From Asterias amurensis (taxonomy: Eukaryota > Echinodermata > Asteroidea > Forcipulatida > Asteriidae), in contig NC_092656.1 in the NCBI RefSeq assembly GCF_032118995.1, positions 11,847,761 to 11,911,760 on the forward strand: a DNA stretch of 64,000 nucleotides, given 5' to 3'. The notes under the pieces are model-generated. The model had not been told where the DNA came from. It saw only the letters and a list, made by a program, of their open reading frames with translations, and did not search any database. Made by a program: the position numbers and the translations under genes. Positions 12,301 through 20,889 of the stretch are shown in pieces (positions within the stretch are counted from its first letter, which is position 1; every line of letters begins with the position of its first letter).

Positions 12301-13647
12301 CCAAAGGGTTATTGGCTATTACTACGTTGGCGCTTATGTAAATTATTGGCTTCACAGTAAAAGTTAATAAAATGTTATGATACAAACTGTGGCTGCTTCG
12401 AGTGATATGGTTAAAACTACGACTCCCGAGGTGATCACCGGAGCGTCATAAACCGGTCCGGGGATCACCGAGGGAGACGTAGTGTTAACCATAGCGCGAG
12501 TTAAAACAGTTTGTTTAATAACACCCCAACACATAACGTATACACGTAACGCTCGTACGCGCGTTTCAGATACACAGATGCACGACTGATTGGGTTGAGG
12601 TGGGAATAAAGACGTCTGGGTACTGCACGCCGTGTGATTGTCTCCGGACTACTACACGGCATAAGACGACTATCACACGGCAAACGATGCACTATCGAAT
12701 GGCCGCTGCCTAGTAAAACTAAGACATATCATGTGACTCGCTCTTAACCCAAAATAATGCAGAATATTTGTAATATGAAGTTATAAAAACATATAACACA
12801 CTCTGAACCCGTAAAGTACTTGTTAAATTCAACAATATTCGATTGCCAAATTTCTATGCAATCTAGTTCAACGATTTCTTGTTGAAGGGATCTTTTTAAT
12901 AAATGGGTCGATACTGTATTACAGAGTGCACATGTAAATAATAGAGTATAAATTTGCCCTACAAAAAGTCTCGAGCGAAAACTGTAGTTTTAAACATTCT
13001 AAAAAATATTAAAAACTAAATTTGATTTTAATTTTTTGAAATGTGTTATGACTGGAAAGAACAAAAAGGCTTTTGCTTTGATTGTGGTACTCCGCCGTTT
13101 GAGCTTGAAATTCTGTCGCAAGAATAGCTTTATTATAATTTGTGAATTGAACGATTTCCACATAAAATATAAATATACATATCTTAACCGACACAAAAAT
13201 AATTTGATAAGTAAATTTTCAGTGCGCAAATTTAAATTTATAATTAATTTAGTATTATCTGGAACTAGAACTGTTCATAAAAACAAGGTGATGCTATTTA
13301 AGAAAAGTGTCGCTTATATAGAACACAAAATTCCATGTCAAGCTCATTAATATTGCTTTGGAAAGCAAGATTTGTTTTATTCCTGGTCTTCGGCAAAATT
13401 TATAAATAAAGTGTGTTTTCATAAAGCTTATGAAAGAGTCGATATTTGTATTATCTATCAAGACAATCTCACCGGACTGCATAGTGAAGATGACGAAAGC
13501 ACTGGTTAAGATCCAAGTGGCATCATCCCAGCTATTGACTTCTTCACCGGTCATGTTCCTCCTCGATGTCTCATTGATACCGCACACCATCATGGTGTCG
13601 TTCCAGGAAGTCCCATTGATGCAGATCGATGTCGTGGTTGTTTCCAT
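3310..13647 (-). CDS. AMT-type ammonium transporter, 5' part (three exons)
   Basis: The coding exons are 13473-13647, 11208-11363 and 3310-3420 on the minus strand. All junctions are GT-AG, and both the joins and the final donor are phase 1. The protein moves ammonium across the plasma membrane. It starts at the first in-frame ATG (13647), followed by METTTTS. The N-terminus has four N-glycosylation sequons (N11, N16, N25, N31), then family signatures: SWDDATWILTSAFVIFTMQS (TM1), GFGLLESG, KNAVDVIFGG with FGYGFSFG (TM2), and EMGWVFAKFVFQASFATTAT then IVSG (TM3). FQxxFA is the usual phenylalanine-gate region of AMT/Mep/AmtB. About 147 residues are present, against roughly 450-500 for the family, so the remaining exons must lie left of base 1. 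Introns are 2.1 and 7.8 kb and full of MITEs. Glycosylated N-termini occur in some animal AMTs. I cannot assign a paralogue number. It could be mistaken for an Rh protein, but the DDATWILTSAF signature fits AMT rather than Rh. Confidence 0.93.
4580..5036. mobile_element. Inverted-repeat element, ~460 bp, diverged
   Basis: The left arm (4582-4640) contains ATAGGTTTTCTCGGTCAATT. The right arm (about 4975-5036) contains its inverse, AATTTGACCGAGAAAACCTA. Both are flanked by GGTGTC/GACACC. The arms align with scattered differences and enclose AT-rich DNA. This fits an old MITE. Superfamily and exact ends are unclear. Confidence 0.6.
5129..5839. mobile_element. Mutator-like (MULE-type) foldback element, 711 bp
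   Basis: The ends are exact inverse copies (TAGCCTTGCTCAAGGCAGTC and its complement). The similarity continues, with gaps, for about 225 bp on each side, down to CCGCATGCGGAGGCCGT near 5303 and its inverse near 5668. Identical 9-bp direct repeats TAGAAACCA flank it at 5120-5128 and 5840-5848. Long inverted ends plus a 9-bp target duplication are the marks of Mutator-like elements. The right arm carries a duplicated piece (CACAGTGAATACGGGTGGGT twice near 5718-5781). The centre holds a G13 tract and no transposase, so it is non-autonomous. Confidence 0.85.
6135..6330 (-). mobile_element. Family A MITE, truncated, reverse orientation
   Basis: It starts TTAAAGGCAGTAGACACTAT and runs through the inverse of the family's 3' half (GAGAAACAGCTCCCTCTGAA). 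Similarity stops at the internal palindrome, where unrelated sequence begins. Confidence 0.8.
6700..6810. repeat. Short tandem repeat, three ~30-bp units
   Basis: The phrase ACTGCAAACCTTAATTG recurs at about 6710, 6753 and 6779. The last two are followed by GATCTCCACCA. A small T-rich insertion separates the first unit from the second. Confidence 0.75.
7373..7807. mobile_element. Family C foldback MITE, copy 1
   Basis: The ends are TTAAAGGATCGGGTACTTTT and ACCCTTTAA. The two halves are inverse copies over most of the ~435 bp: TTACATTAAACTTACAG on the left and the inverse of a related phrase on the right, with AAGCTTCCCTT/AAGGGAAGCTT closer in. The sequence GGTCTCATGAGACC lies just left of centre. 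A single strand could fold into one long hairpin. It has no coding capacity and sits in AMT intron 2. Confidence 0.85.
7945..8005 (-). mobile_element. LINE 3'-end remnant
   Basis: An (AAT)n microsatellite followed by AAATTTTATAAAGCGCTGGT resembles, in reverse, the 3' tails of CR1/L2-like LINEs seen elsewhere in this window. No reverse transcriptase sequence is attached. Confidence 0.4.
8205..8490 (+). repeat. Dispersed repeat, copy 1 (partner at 35640-36310)
   Basis: Landmarks shared with the partner are CTCGCAGGCAGAAA, TTTCGTCCGAAAAGTA, CTAAGTAGACTT, CAAGGATTTCCAAGT and GCCGTTTTRTCTCCT, in the same order and orientation. This copy lacks the family A insertion present in the partner. I could not classify the element. 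Confidence 0.75.
8980..9289 (+). mobile_element. Family A MITE, 5'-truncated or diverged
   Basis: Clear similarity begins near AAAATTTGAGCTCAATCGGT and continues to GTCCACTGCCTTTAA. The left inverted end is not recognisable. The family B element at 9290 abuts its right end directly. Confidence 0.8.
9290..9679. mobile_element. Family B foldback MITE, copy 1
   Basis: It begins TTAAAGGAACACGTTGCCTT and ends with the inverse, GTGTTCCTTTAA. The whole ~390 bp is an imperfect palindrome centred near 9480 (CGGTCGGCCATTTATGGGAG on the left, GGGGTCAAA-like spacer, AAATGGCCGACGTGTTAGTC on the right). All four intact copies in the window are flanked by TTAA. It has no coding capacity. Confidence 0.9.
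10394..10764 (+). mobile_element. Family A MITE, full-length copy
   Basis: It runs from TTAAAGCCAGTGGACACTAT to GTGTCCACTGCATGTAA. The right end has drifted from CCTTTAA. The internal palindrome GAGACCTCAAGCTCTAAATC is present. Confidence 0.85.
10853..11060. mobile_element. Family F hairpin element
   Basis: The left arm holds TTTGCGGTAACACCATGT and GCCAGGTAGAGTGGTTCTCA. The right arm holds the inverse in the same order. The best-matched part is ATTCTACTACCGCGG near 10928-10942 against CCGCGGTAGTAAAAT at 10966-10980. Partial relatives occur near 46163, 49330 and 58330. Confidence 0.7.
11424..11786. mobile_element. Family C foldback MITE, copy 2
   Basis: Same family as 7373-7807: it begins TTAAAGGATTTGGGTACTTT and ends GACCCTTTAA. 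It has a near-central TCGTCTCATGAGACGA palindrome and matched arms (ATTTACATTAAACTTACAGG versus GTAAGTTTAGTGTAAAT). It lies in AMT intron 2, about 60 bp from the exon at 11208-11363. Confidence 0.86.
12040..12235. mobile_element. Small foldback element with GCTTAA-rich arms
   Basis: The left side repeats CTGTTAAGCAAA and TTGCTTAA. The right side has TTAAGCAAGTTTG and ends GAAATTGGGCCCTG. A similar element spans 62910-63095. This is low-complexity inverted-repeat DNA in AMT intron 1. Confidence 0.5.
12406..12493. repeat. 88-bp imperfect palindrome
   Basis: TATGGTTAAAACTACGACTC and GGTGATCACCGG on the left mirror GGGGATCACCGAGGGAGACG and TAGTGTTAACCATA on the right. It is GC-rich at the centre. 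It may be a miniature element or the end pair of one. Confidence 0.65.
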
Positions 13648-13699
13648 GTTGGACAAGGAAGTTAACAAACACCTGGAGATCTCGTAGACCTGGTCAAGG

Positions 13700-14590
13700 A
13701 GGTACACTGAAGACCTCTTTAGGCTTTTAACGACGAAGGAGACAGTTCACATCTAAACACGGTTAATAATATCTGTTGTTCTACATCCAGTGCGAGTCAC
13801 AACACCGTACATTTCGTTTGTTAGATTTGAAGGGTGTAAGCAACAAACGACGGCGACTACAGGAGCAAGATTGAGTTGTGTGTGATACCCTGAAAGCAAA
13901 TGGTACCACTTGCCCGTCAATAGTCAATACACAGTTAAACTTTGAGTATTTAAGGCACTGGTACACCCGTTTGATACCTAAGAAATGATCAGAATGGTCT
14001 TATAGCATACCCGCGTATTACACCTCGGCAATAACATTTTATACATTATTCAAAGGCAATGGGTTATGCGCCACAAACACGCCTCTCGTGGTGATGATGC
14101 ATGACGTCACCATTGTGAAGCGCAAATGAGACTTTTGTGGCTCAAGATTCGGTGCCGCAGTGGTAGGAGATTCTGTTCCGTACAGCGAGCTGTGTACACA
14201 CCAAAGACATAAAATACCTACACACCCTCTTCTTATATCGCCCTCTTTCGAATCAACTTCATCCAGTCATACTTTCCCACAATTACAGTGCGTTGTCATG
14301 AGTGAGAAGGAATTTAAAAACAAAACAATTTGCATCTGGAACTAATTTGCATCTGGAACTAAAAAATACTGCTCAAGATTAAGTGCTTGGAATAATGTTT
14401 ACTGTAACTTTCAAAACAAGTTCCGATGCGTCACAGTGTGAGCAACCCATCTGTTTCATTTTTAACCAGCTGATTGTTCGTGGTATGCTTGTTGTTGCCA
14501 AATATAGATAATTAAATGTGTTTATGTAGCCGTTATACAATTTAACGATTGCATGGTTTGGATAAAGGGGAGAAACCATAAACAAAACTT
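13700..14590. other. Upstream region of the AMT gene; no other gene seen
   Basis: This ~0.9 kb lies 5' of the AMT start codon and should contain its promoter and 5' UTR. I see no convincing TATA box at a sensible distance and no second gene. Confidence 0.35.
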
Positions 14591-14702
14591 GCGGGTACAC
14601 CCATTTGTGAAGACAGCAAAAGTATACTGTTCAAAACGTCCAGACAACACCTGGCTCTTGTAAGGAGCCAACACTCCCACACAAAAGAGATGGTTGTACC
14701 CG
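14591..14702. mobile_element. 112-bp element with inverted ends
   Basis: GCGGGTACACCCATTTGTG at the left end is mirrored by ATGGTTGTACCCGC at the right. The interior also has partly mirrored CTCTTGTAAGGAGCC. No superfamily is assigned. Confidence 0.5.
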
Positions 14703-14783
14703 CACATTTACTGGTTACGTAAGTGTCTTCCTAAATGGTATGATTGACGGTGTGTCAGGACTTGCAGGAGATTCTGTCCAACC

Positions 14784-15235
14784 CATATGCAATAATGTCC
14801 GCCGGACGAATTTGCATATGCAATCGTGCCCGCCCGGACGCTGCTGGATAATGCAAAATGTTTCCACTCGGACACATGTGCATATGCAGTTGTGTGCGCC
14901 CTCATGCAAAACCGTTCTTGCAGTAAATTAAACGCCCTTGTTCGACGGAACACGTTCGCCTTTCTCTTACAAGCTATAAAGTGCGTGTCATGAATGACAT
15001 GGGAAATGTTCGGCCGTTGTGTATTTTGCTACAATCATAAAAATACGCGAATATCCATGCTGCATATACGTAGGTTCAGTGCGTGCACGCTCGCTTACGC
15101 GCGCACATGGCATGAACAGTCTTGTACATGTCCACCGGACGTTTTTTGCATAGCCCCGGACACGATTGAATATGCAAAAGTGTCCGGAGCGGACAGTATT
15201 GAATGGCGGACACAATTGCATCTGATACCGGCACA
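14784..15235 (+). mobile_element. Family E element, 5'-truncated copy
   Basis: It aligns with 18058-18581 along nearly its whole length; shared phrases are TTTGCATATGCAATCGTG, ACATGGGAAATGTTCGGCCG and AGTGTCCGGAGCGGACAGTA. The right end GATGCAATTGTGTCCGCC (inverse strand) is preserved, the left end is not. It is dense in ATGCAA/TTGCAT and CGGACA motifs. It has no coding capacity. Confidence 0.82.
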
Positions 15236-15286
15236 CTCCTAATCCAACCGACTGAGCAGTGTTCACATGAGCATTGTTGAATGACA

Positions 15287-15310
15287 CCCCCCCCCCCCCC
15301 CCCCCCCCCC
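15287..15310 (+). repeat. C24 homopolymer tract
   Basis: There are twenty-four consecutive C residues. Further long C or G runs occur near 5399-5410, 18396-18417, 35412-35427, 52664-52678 and 54196-54212. Lengths of such tracts are prone to assembly error. Confidence 0.85.
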
Positions 15311-15818
15311 TCTAGGACGTGTGGTATGGACCAGCCATAGGCCTATGAGCTGACCATTAGTGTGTTAAGATGTGGTAAATAAAATTTACAAAAAATAACA
15401 TAATATAAAAAGTCAGCTGGTGGCCGGCCCTCACGCGACTGTGCTCTAAAATGTGCGAATACCTAATTGCCCGTGTCTGGGGATTACACACGTCAAGCAG
15501 TTGATTGGAACGAATTCAAATCTTAAAGCTTTGCCGAAAGCTCTGACATGTTTCAAGGTTACGGAAATATTAGCGCTTTGCGCAATATTGTGATGATTAT
15601 TATTATTGCATCTAGGATTAAATTAATTTTTGTTTCTTATGAACGATCCCTGTTAAGAGACGCGCAGTGTCGTTTCCGGATGAATTACTTCGGAAGTGGC
15701 TATGGTCACAACGCCTAATGGGCATGTGCTCGTTAAAACCTACCTGCGTTTTGTGTGATTCATGCAGTGTTAGAGTGTGTAATTGCTCTTCGACTATAAC
15801 CTTATAAATCTGTCTCCT

Positions 15819-16201
15819 TTAAAGACACTAGACACTATTGGTAATTATCAAAGACCAGTCTCTTCACTTGGTGTATCTCAATATGTGCGTAAAATAACAA
15901 ACCTTTGGAAATTTGAGCTCAATTTGGTCGTCGAAGTTGCGAGATATAACTATGAAAGACAAAACACCCTTGTCACACGAAGTTGTGTGCTTTCAGATGC
16001 TTGATTTCGGGACCTCAAATTCTAAATTTGAGGTCTCGAAATCAAATTCGTGAAGAATTACTTCTTTCTCGAAAACTATGTAACTTCAGAGGGAGCCGTT
16101 TCTCACAATGTTTTGTACTGTCAACAGCTCCCCATTACTTGTTACCAAGTAAGGTTTTATGCTAATAATTACTTTGAATACCAATAGTGTCCACTGCCTT
16201 T
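15819..16201 (+). mobile_element. Family A MITE, full-length copy
   Basis: It runs from TTAAAGACACTAGACACTAT to AATAGTGTCCACTGCCTTTG. The internal palindrome is intact (GGGACCTCAAATTCTAAATT then TGAGGTCTCG). The right TTAA has changed to TTTG. Confidence 0.86.
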
Positions 16202-16339
16202 GTACCATCGTTATACAAAACAGGCTAATGCTAAAAGCCAGATACTGTGAATGATGTTACCAATAGTGTCTTTTTCGTTGGTGCAAGTAAGAAGTCATGC
16301 AGCCAATTCTGTAGAGTGTAGGCATTTATCAAACCCAAG

Positions 16340-16690
16340 TTTAGATAGCTCAGTTGGTAGAGCGCCCTCCATATACGACGACATGTGAACAAACTTCTTC
16401 TGATATCGCCCTCTATTGAATCAATCATTTGCACATATCCTGAACGTCTGACGTCATTCTTCGAGGCTCGTCATCCTTGCGGATAAAGACAGGGGCCCAG
16501 TCTATTCCATCCCTTGTTATTTTCCATGAGGGACACCACAATCCCAAACAGGGACCAGCACGTTAAGCTAGAGGTCGCTGGTTCAAATCCCACCCTTATT
16601 AATTTGTCTTTATTCAACCCCACCCCCCCCCCCACTCCACAACAAAATAAATCAAAAAATATATATATAATAATAATAACAAACAAAAAT
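16340..16690 (+). mobile_element. tRNA-derived SINE pieces
   Basis: GATAGCTCAGTTGGTAGAGC at about 16345 is a good A box. GCTGGTTCAAATCCCACC near 16577 is a good B box, preceded by an anticodon-arm-like CACGTTAAGCTAGAGGTC. They are ~210 bp apart and do not form one tRNA, so these are SINE-derived pieces. The second ends in (C)n and (AT)n-rich sequence. Its 3' half is related to 17965-18057. Confidence 0.55.
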
Positions 16691-16799
16691 AAGGCTTAAC
16701 TTTTGGTAGGCTGCCATTTGGGTACTCGACTTATCGCCTCGCCATCACAATGGTCTGTACGAGTTCCAAGTTATAGGATATGCAAGTTCAACTCACCAT

Positions 16800-17081
16800 G
16801 GCCCAATTTCATAGAGCTGCTTAACGGTAAGCAAATTTACGTGCTTACTGTAGCAGAAAAATATGCTTAAGCCTTAGCGTATTTCACAGGTTAGCAGAAA
16901 AGTTGGGCGGCCATATTGCATGTTTACCGCGGATTTGCATTGTGGCGTTAATTATGTTCGTGCGGTAAGCACCGGAAGGTTAGCATGCCTTTTCGTGTGC
17001 TAACGGTTAGCAGCGCTATGAAATAGAAATTGTAAAGTAAGCACAAAATTTGCCGCTAAGCAGCGCTATGAAATTTTGCCC
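16800..17081. mobile_element. Family D foldback MITE
   Basis: Left end GGCCCAATTTCATAGAGCTG; right end GCAGCGCTATGAAATTTTGC. Subterminal GCTTAACGGTAAGCA motifs recur on both arms. Relatives are at 22494, 39383 and 48357. Confidence 0.78.
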
Positions 17082-17082
17082 A

Positions 17083-17402
17083 AGGGTATCTCAACATAAT
17101 TTTATACACAAACCAACAAACCTGTGAAAAATCTGAACTCATTAATTTTTGTCGTCGAAGTTGCGAGATAGAGTCGAAGGGGACAAAAACTTTGTCACAC
17201 CATGGAGGTAAATCATCCCTCCATGTTCACACGAAGTGGTGTGCTTTCAGATGCTTGATTTCCGTACCTCAAAATCTAAGTCTGAGGTCTCGAAATCAAA
17301 TTCGTGCAAAATTACTTCTTTCTCGAAAACTACGTCACTTCAGAGGGAGCTGTTTCTCACAATGGTTTATATAATCAACCTCTTTCGTTACTCTTACTTT
17401 CC
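17083..17402 (+). mobile_element. Family A MITE, both ends lost
   Basis: The similarity runs from GGTATCTCAACATAA to the CAACCTCTTTCGTTACTC region. It includes the palindrome (GTACCTCAAAATCTAAGTCT then GAGGTCTCG). No inverted ends remain. It abuts the family D element. Confidence 0.78.
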
Positions 17403-17659
17403 AATAGAGCAGTCATGTAAAATTAACACATCTTTACACATTAACGTATATTCATTGGATGAAATATTGAATTCTAGGCCTGAACTCTTTGAACGTCCGC
17501 TTTATTTTTGTTTGTTTAACCTAAAATGCACAGCTTTTTGTTGATAGTTGACAGCTTTTTTTTGACGTCTTGTATTAAAAAAAAAGAGAAAAAAAAGACA
17601 TCACTATTCGGTCTCATTTGTGATATCCTGAACATCTTACGTCACACTTCGAGGCTCGT

Positions 17660-17842
17660 GAATGAAAGCACACAAACTATCTGAAAGCACACAAACTCGT
17701 CCAACAAGGTCGCTTTTTCTTTCATCATTTTCTCGCAACTTCCACGACCAATTGAGCTCAGATTCTTGTATGCTTATGTTGGGACACACCAAGTGAAAAG
17801 ACTGGTCTTTGACAATTACAAAACGTGTTAAGTGCCTTTAAC
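17660..17842 (-). mobile_element. Family A MITE, 5' half only, reversed
   Basis: Inverse family A sequence from CTGAAAGCACACAAACTCGT to AAGTGCCTTTAAC, ending with the left inverted end of the family in reverse. Confidence 0.75.
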
Positions 17843-17964
17843 AAATTGGAATGTAACTTTGGTTCACTAAAACGCAAGACTTTCATTTCATCTTTATTTA
17901 TGCCGGATTTCAGAAGCCTACAACTCCTTTGCACATGGAGATTTTCGAATTATAAATTCAAGGG

Positions 17965-18057
17965 AAGCACCTGACTGGGTAAATTTGAACCGATTTTGGG
18001 TTTATCGATGGCAAATTGACTACAGCGGGATTGGAACCAAAGACCGCTGGATTAACG
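17965..18057 (-). mobile_element. SINE 3' half with B box
   Basis: On the minus strand a tRNA-like 3' half (GTTAATCCAGCGGTC, then GGTTCCAATCCC) is followed by a body similar to 16560-16620. It stops exactly where the family E element begins at 18058, suggesting E inserted into this SINE. Confidence 0.5.
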
Positions 18058-18581
18058 TGCCGGAGTCGCATGCAATTATGTCCTCTATGCAATACTATCC
18101 GGAGGACATTATTGCAATAATGTGGACGGTTTTGCATATGCAATCGTGTCCGCCCGGACGTTGCTGCATAATGCAATTAAGTCCGCCTGGACACATTTGC
18201 TCATGCAGTTGTGTGTGCTTGCTGTAAACTAAACGCCCTTGGTCGACGCATGGTCGACGGAACACGTTCTCCATTTTTTTAAAAGCTAAGTGCCTGTCAT
18301 GAATGACATGGGAAATGTTCGGCCGTAGGGTATTCGCTGCAATCATAAAAATACGTGATTATCTAACTGCATTTACGTAAGTTCAGTGCATGCACCCCCC
18401 CCCCCCCCCCCCCCCCCGCTTACGCGCGCAAATACGTGTACAGTCATGATATGTCCACCGGACAGTCATGTACATGTCCACCGGACGGTTTTTGCATAGC
18501 CCCGGACACGATGGCATATACAAAAGTGTCCGGAGCGGACAGTATTGCATGGCGGACACAATTGCATCTCACACCGGCACC
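18058..18581 (+). mobile_element. Family E DNA transposon, copy with both ends
   Basis: The left end GTGCCGGAGTCGCATGCAAT and the inverse of the right end (GTGCCGGTGTGAGATGCAAT) match. The match continues about 45 bp (ATGTCCTCTATGCAATACT against TGTCCGCCATGCAATACT). TTTGCATATGCAA and other octamer-like motifs recur. A C tract lies at 18396-18417. It is non-coding and about 520 bp long. Family E is therefore probably a non-autonomous TIR transposon of unassigned superfamily. Confidence 0.75.
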
Positions 18582-18729
18582 CCCCACCCCCCCCCCCCCC
18601 ATCCATTCCCTCTAGCCTCTCTGCACACCCATTCTAAGAAAAACGCTAACGAAAGTAAAATGATACAGAAAAGAGATCTGCAACTTAATAATACAATAAT
18701 TCAACTTGCATAATTATAGATGCCTCAAG

Positions 18730-19018
18730 GGTGTTTGCTGATTGGCTCACGTGACAATGAGAGTCATCCAATGAAGCAGGCCTATATTACGTGAGATGGA
18801 CGTTTGAGATTCGTAGTTATCTGACTATATACTGCGACGTTAGTCGAACTGTAGCCTATATATCAGGCTGGAAGTTGCTGAGCATAATTTATAGTCGCCA
18901 CAGACACAGATCATTGAGGTATAAGGAAGGAGACATCGCTTTGGGTTTAAGGAGGCATCGCTTTGGGTTTAAGGAGGCATCGCTTTGGGGTCCTTTCAGC
19001 TATCCCTACTGCTGCAGG
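18730..19018 (+). promoter_or_regulatory. Possible promoter and non-coding first exon
   Basis: CACGTGAC (E-box) and ATCCAAT sit near 18748-18772, followed by TATATA elements at about 18827 and 18857. A strong donor CTGCAG|GTGAGTAAA ends the stretch at 19018/19019. Inside are three ~22-bp units of AAGGAGGCATCGCTTTGGG (18925-18990). I find no partner exon, so this is speculative. Confidence 0.25.
18925..18990. repeat. 22-bp tandem repeat, three units
   Basis: AAGGAGGCATCGCTTTGGGT followed by TT repeats; the first unit reads GGAGACATCGC and the last ends GGGGTCC. Confidence 0.9.
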
Positions 19019-19039
19019 TGAGTAAACGTAACAGTTACT

Positions 19040-19660
19040 TTAGTTATTTTTTTTATTATTATTATTGGTTTATTAAAAATCAAAAGTAGCAGCCAAAAGG
19101 CTGAATTGTGTTTAGGTTTACAATATAAAAATACATTCAAACATAAAAAAACAGCAAAATATACAATACGAGATTACAAAAATAGAGTAGATGTGAATAT
19201 AAATTTAAAAACTGAAGTATATACAATACAAATATTTACACAATGAAAACAAGTTATCTAAAGGCCAGAACAATTATTGGTGATTGAGCAGCTCAACTAG
19301 GGAAGGGATGCAACTGTTTTTGAAACGGTTAGTCCTACATTTAATTGTACACAGTTTATTGGAATTTCTCAGGTTGTTGTTTCTAGGCGGGGGAAGCCAT
19401 TGTTTATATCTGTCAGAGGTGAGGAGGGATTTACCAAAATTAACGAAGAGCTGCTCAAGTCTAACATCCATGACAGGGAGGCCAAGCTGGGAATAAATTT
19501 CAGCAAAAGACTTAGTTTCACAGTAATCGTAGGACAAGATAATACGAAGAGCCTTGCGCTGAAACTTTTCAAGGCATCCAAGTTATTGTTACACCATAGA
19601 ACAAGTGGTCCTTTCTCTATTGTTACACAGTAACATGGCTGGTACATCACTGCATGCAGT
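19040..19660 (-). mobile_element. LINE 3' end with RT C-terminal remnant
   Basis: The minus strand encodes LEKFQRKALRIIL, then YSQLGLPVMDVRLEQLF, FGKSLLT and NLRNSNKL-type sequence. This resembles the C-terminal tail after the reverse transcriptase domain of CR1/Jockey-like non-LTR elements. The frame is continuous for about 120 codons to a stop at 19274, then ~230 bp of A/T-rich 3' UTR ends in an (AAT)n run near 19050. The 5' part is missing, as usual for LINEs. Confidence 0.75.
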
Positions 19661-20537
19661 AACTGTCCTCATGTTGTGTATTTCAGTGATTATTATTCCT
19701 GCCTGAATATATTCGCTCTGCTTTTTTGGCGATAGGCCTATATATATGTAAAAAAAAAAAAAAAAACGCAACCACATTATTATTTTTTTTTTCACATTAA
19801 CTCATTTCGTTAATTAACATATTTTAACTACGACAGTTCAGTCGGATGATTTGTTCTTTTCAAGGAACTTACTGTGCTTGGTCATTTAGTAATTTCTTTA
19901 TCATGATAAAAAAAAAAACAGTGTAATAATTACCTGCGTAGACGTATTCGTTCCGGTTTTTCGGCGATATGCCAATCTCGAACAACTTTTTGAAACAACG
20001 CAACCACCTTTTGAAGTGATATTTTCACATTTTAGTTTACTTATACGCGGTATACATCTACATTAATATATAAGGATTGAAACACTCGAAAGGTGCCACA
20101 AAAAATTATGCATATTGTTTGGCTTTAATTCCCTTGATTATTATGATACACTTTTTATTTGCTTACGTATGTACTTCTACTACAGTAAGCAATCCAAATA
20201 AGATTACTGGTAAGCCGGTTTGTAAAGTTTGAAACTGGATGCTTTACATCCGAGTTGTGATGTTTCGCTTTTAGTGGTCCACAAAGTGGCTTCGTAATTT
20301 ACAAACGTTTACAAAAAATAAATAAAGATTAATTACTTTTTTAGTTGACTCTTGAATGTTGATTCATATTTTTAGACAATATTGAACAAAATCATCGAAC
20401 TTTGATCAAAACGATGTCGTCTTTTGATCAACATTCACTGCAACATCTGGGGTGGTTTAAATCAACACATCAATTCTGTCACTGGCATGGGGCATGGTAC
20501 TCTTTTTAAAAGTCAATTGTAAACAAAAGTTGTTTGT
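19661..20537. other. No gene seen
   Basis: AT-rich DNA with poly-A/T runs. I recognise no repeat family or coding exon. Confidence 0.35.
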
Positions 20538-20889
20538 CTTAAAAAAACACTGGACACTATTATTCAAAACAATTACTCAAAACTAGCATAGAAACTTACT
20601 TGGTAACGAGAAAAGGAGAGCTGTTGACTGTATAAAACACCGCGAGAAACAGCTCCCTCTGAAGTAACGTAGTTTGTGATAATTATTTGAATTGATTTCG
20701 AGACCTCAGCTGAGGTGTAGAATCGGTTATCCGAAAGCACACAACTTGTGCGACAAGGGTGTTTTTCTTCAATTGTTTTCTCTCGCAACTTCGACGAGTG
20801 GTTGAGTTTGTTATTGTATGCATAATGATGAGTTATACCAAAGGAGAAGACTGGTCTTTGACAATTACTAAAGGTGTCCAGTCCTTTAG
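20538..20889 (-). mobile_element. Family A MITE, reversed, subfamily variant
   Basis: It begins CTTAAAAAAACACTGGACAC and ends AAGGTGTCCAGTCCTTTAGG. It carries CTCAGCTGAGG at the centre in place of the longer palindrome, as do the copies at 40488 and 43012. This defines a subfamily. Confidence 0.8.

Noticed and set aside
13036-13350. 104-codon plus-strand frame in AMT intron 1/exon 1 region
   Set aside because: AT-rich composition, lysine- and isoleucine-heavy peptide with no family signature. The convincing coding signal here is on the minus strand.
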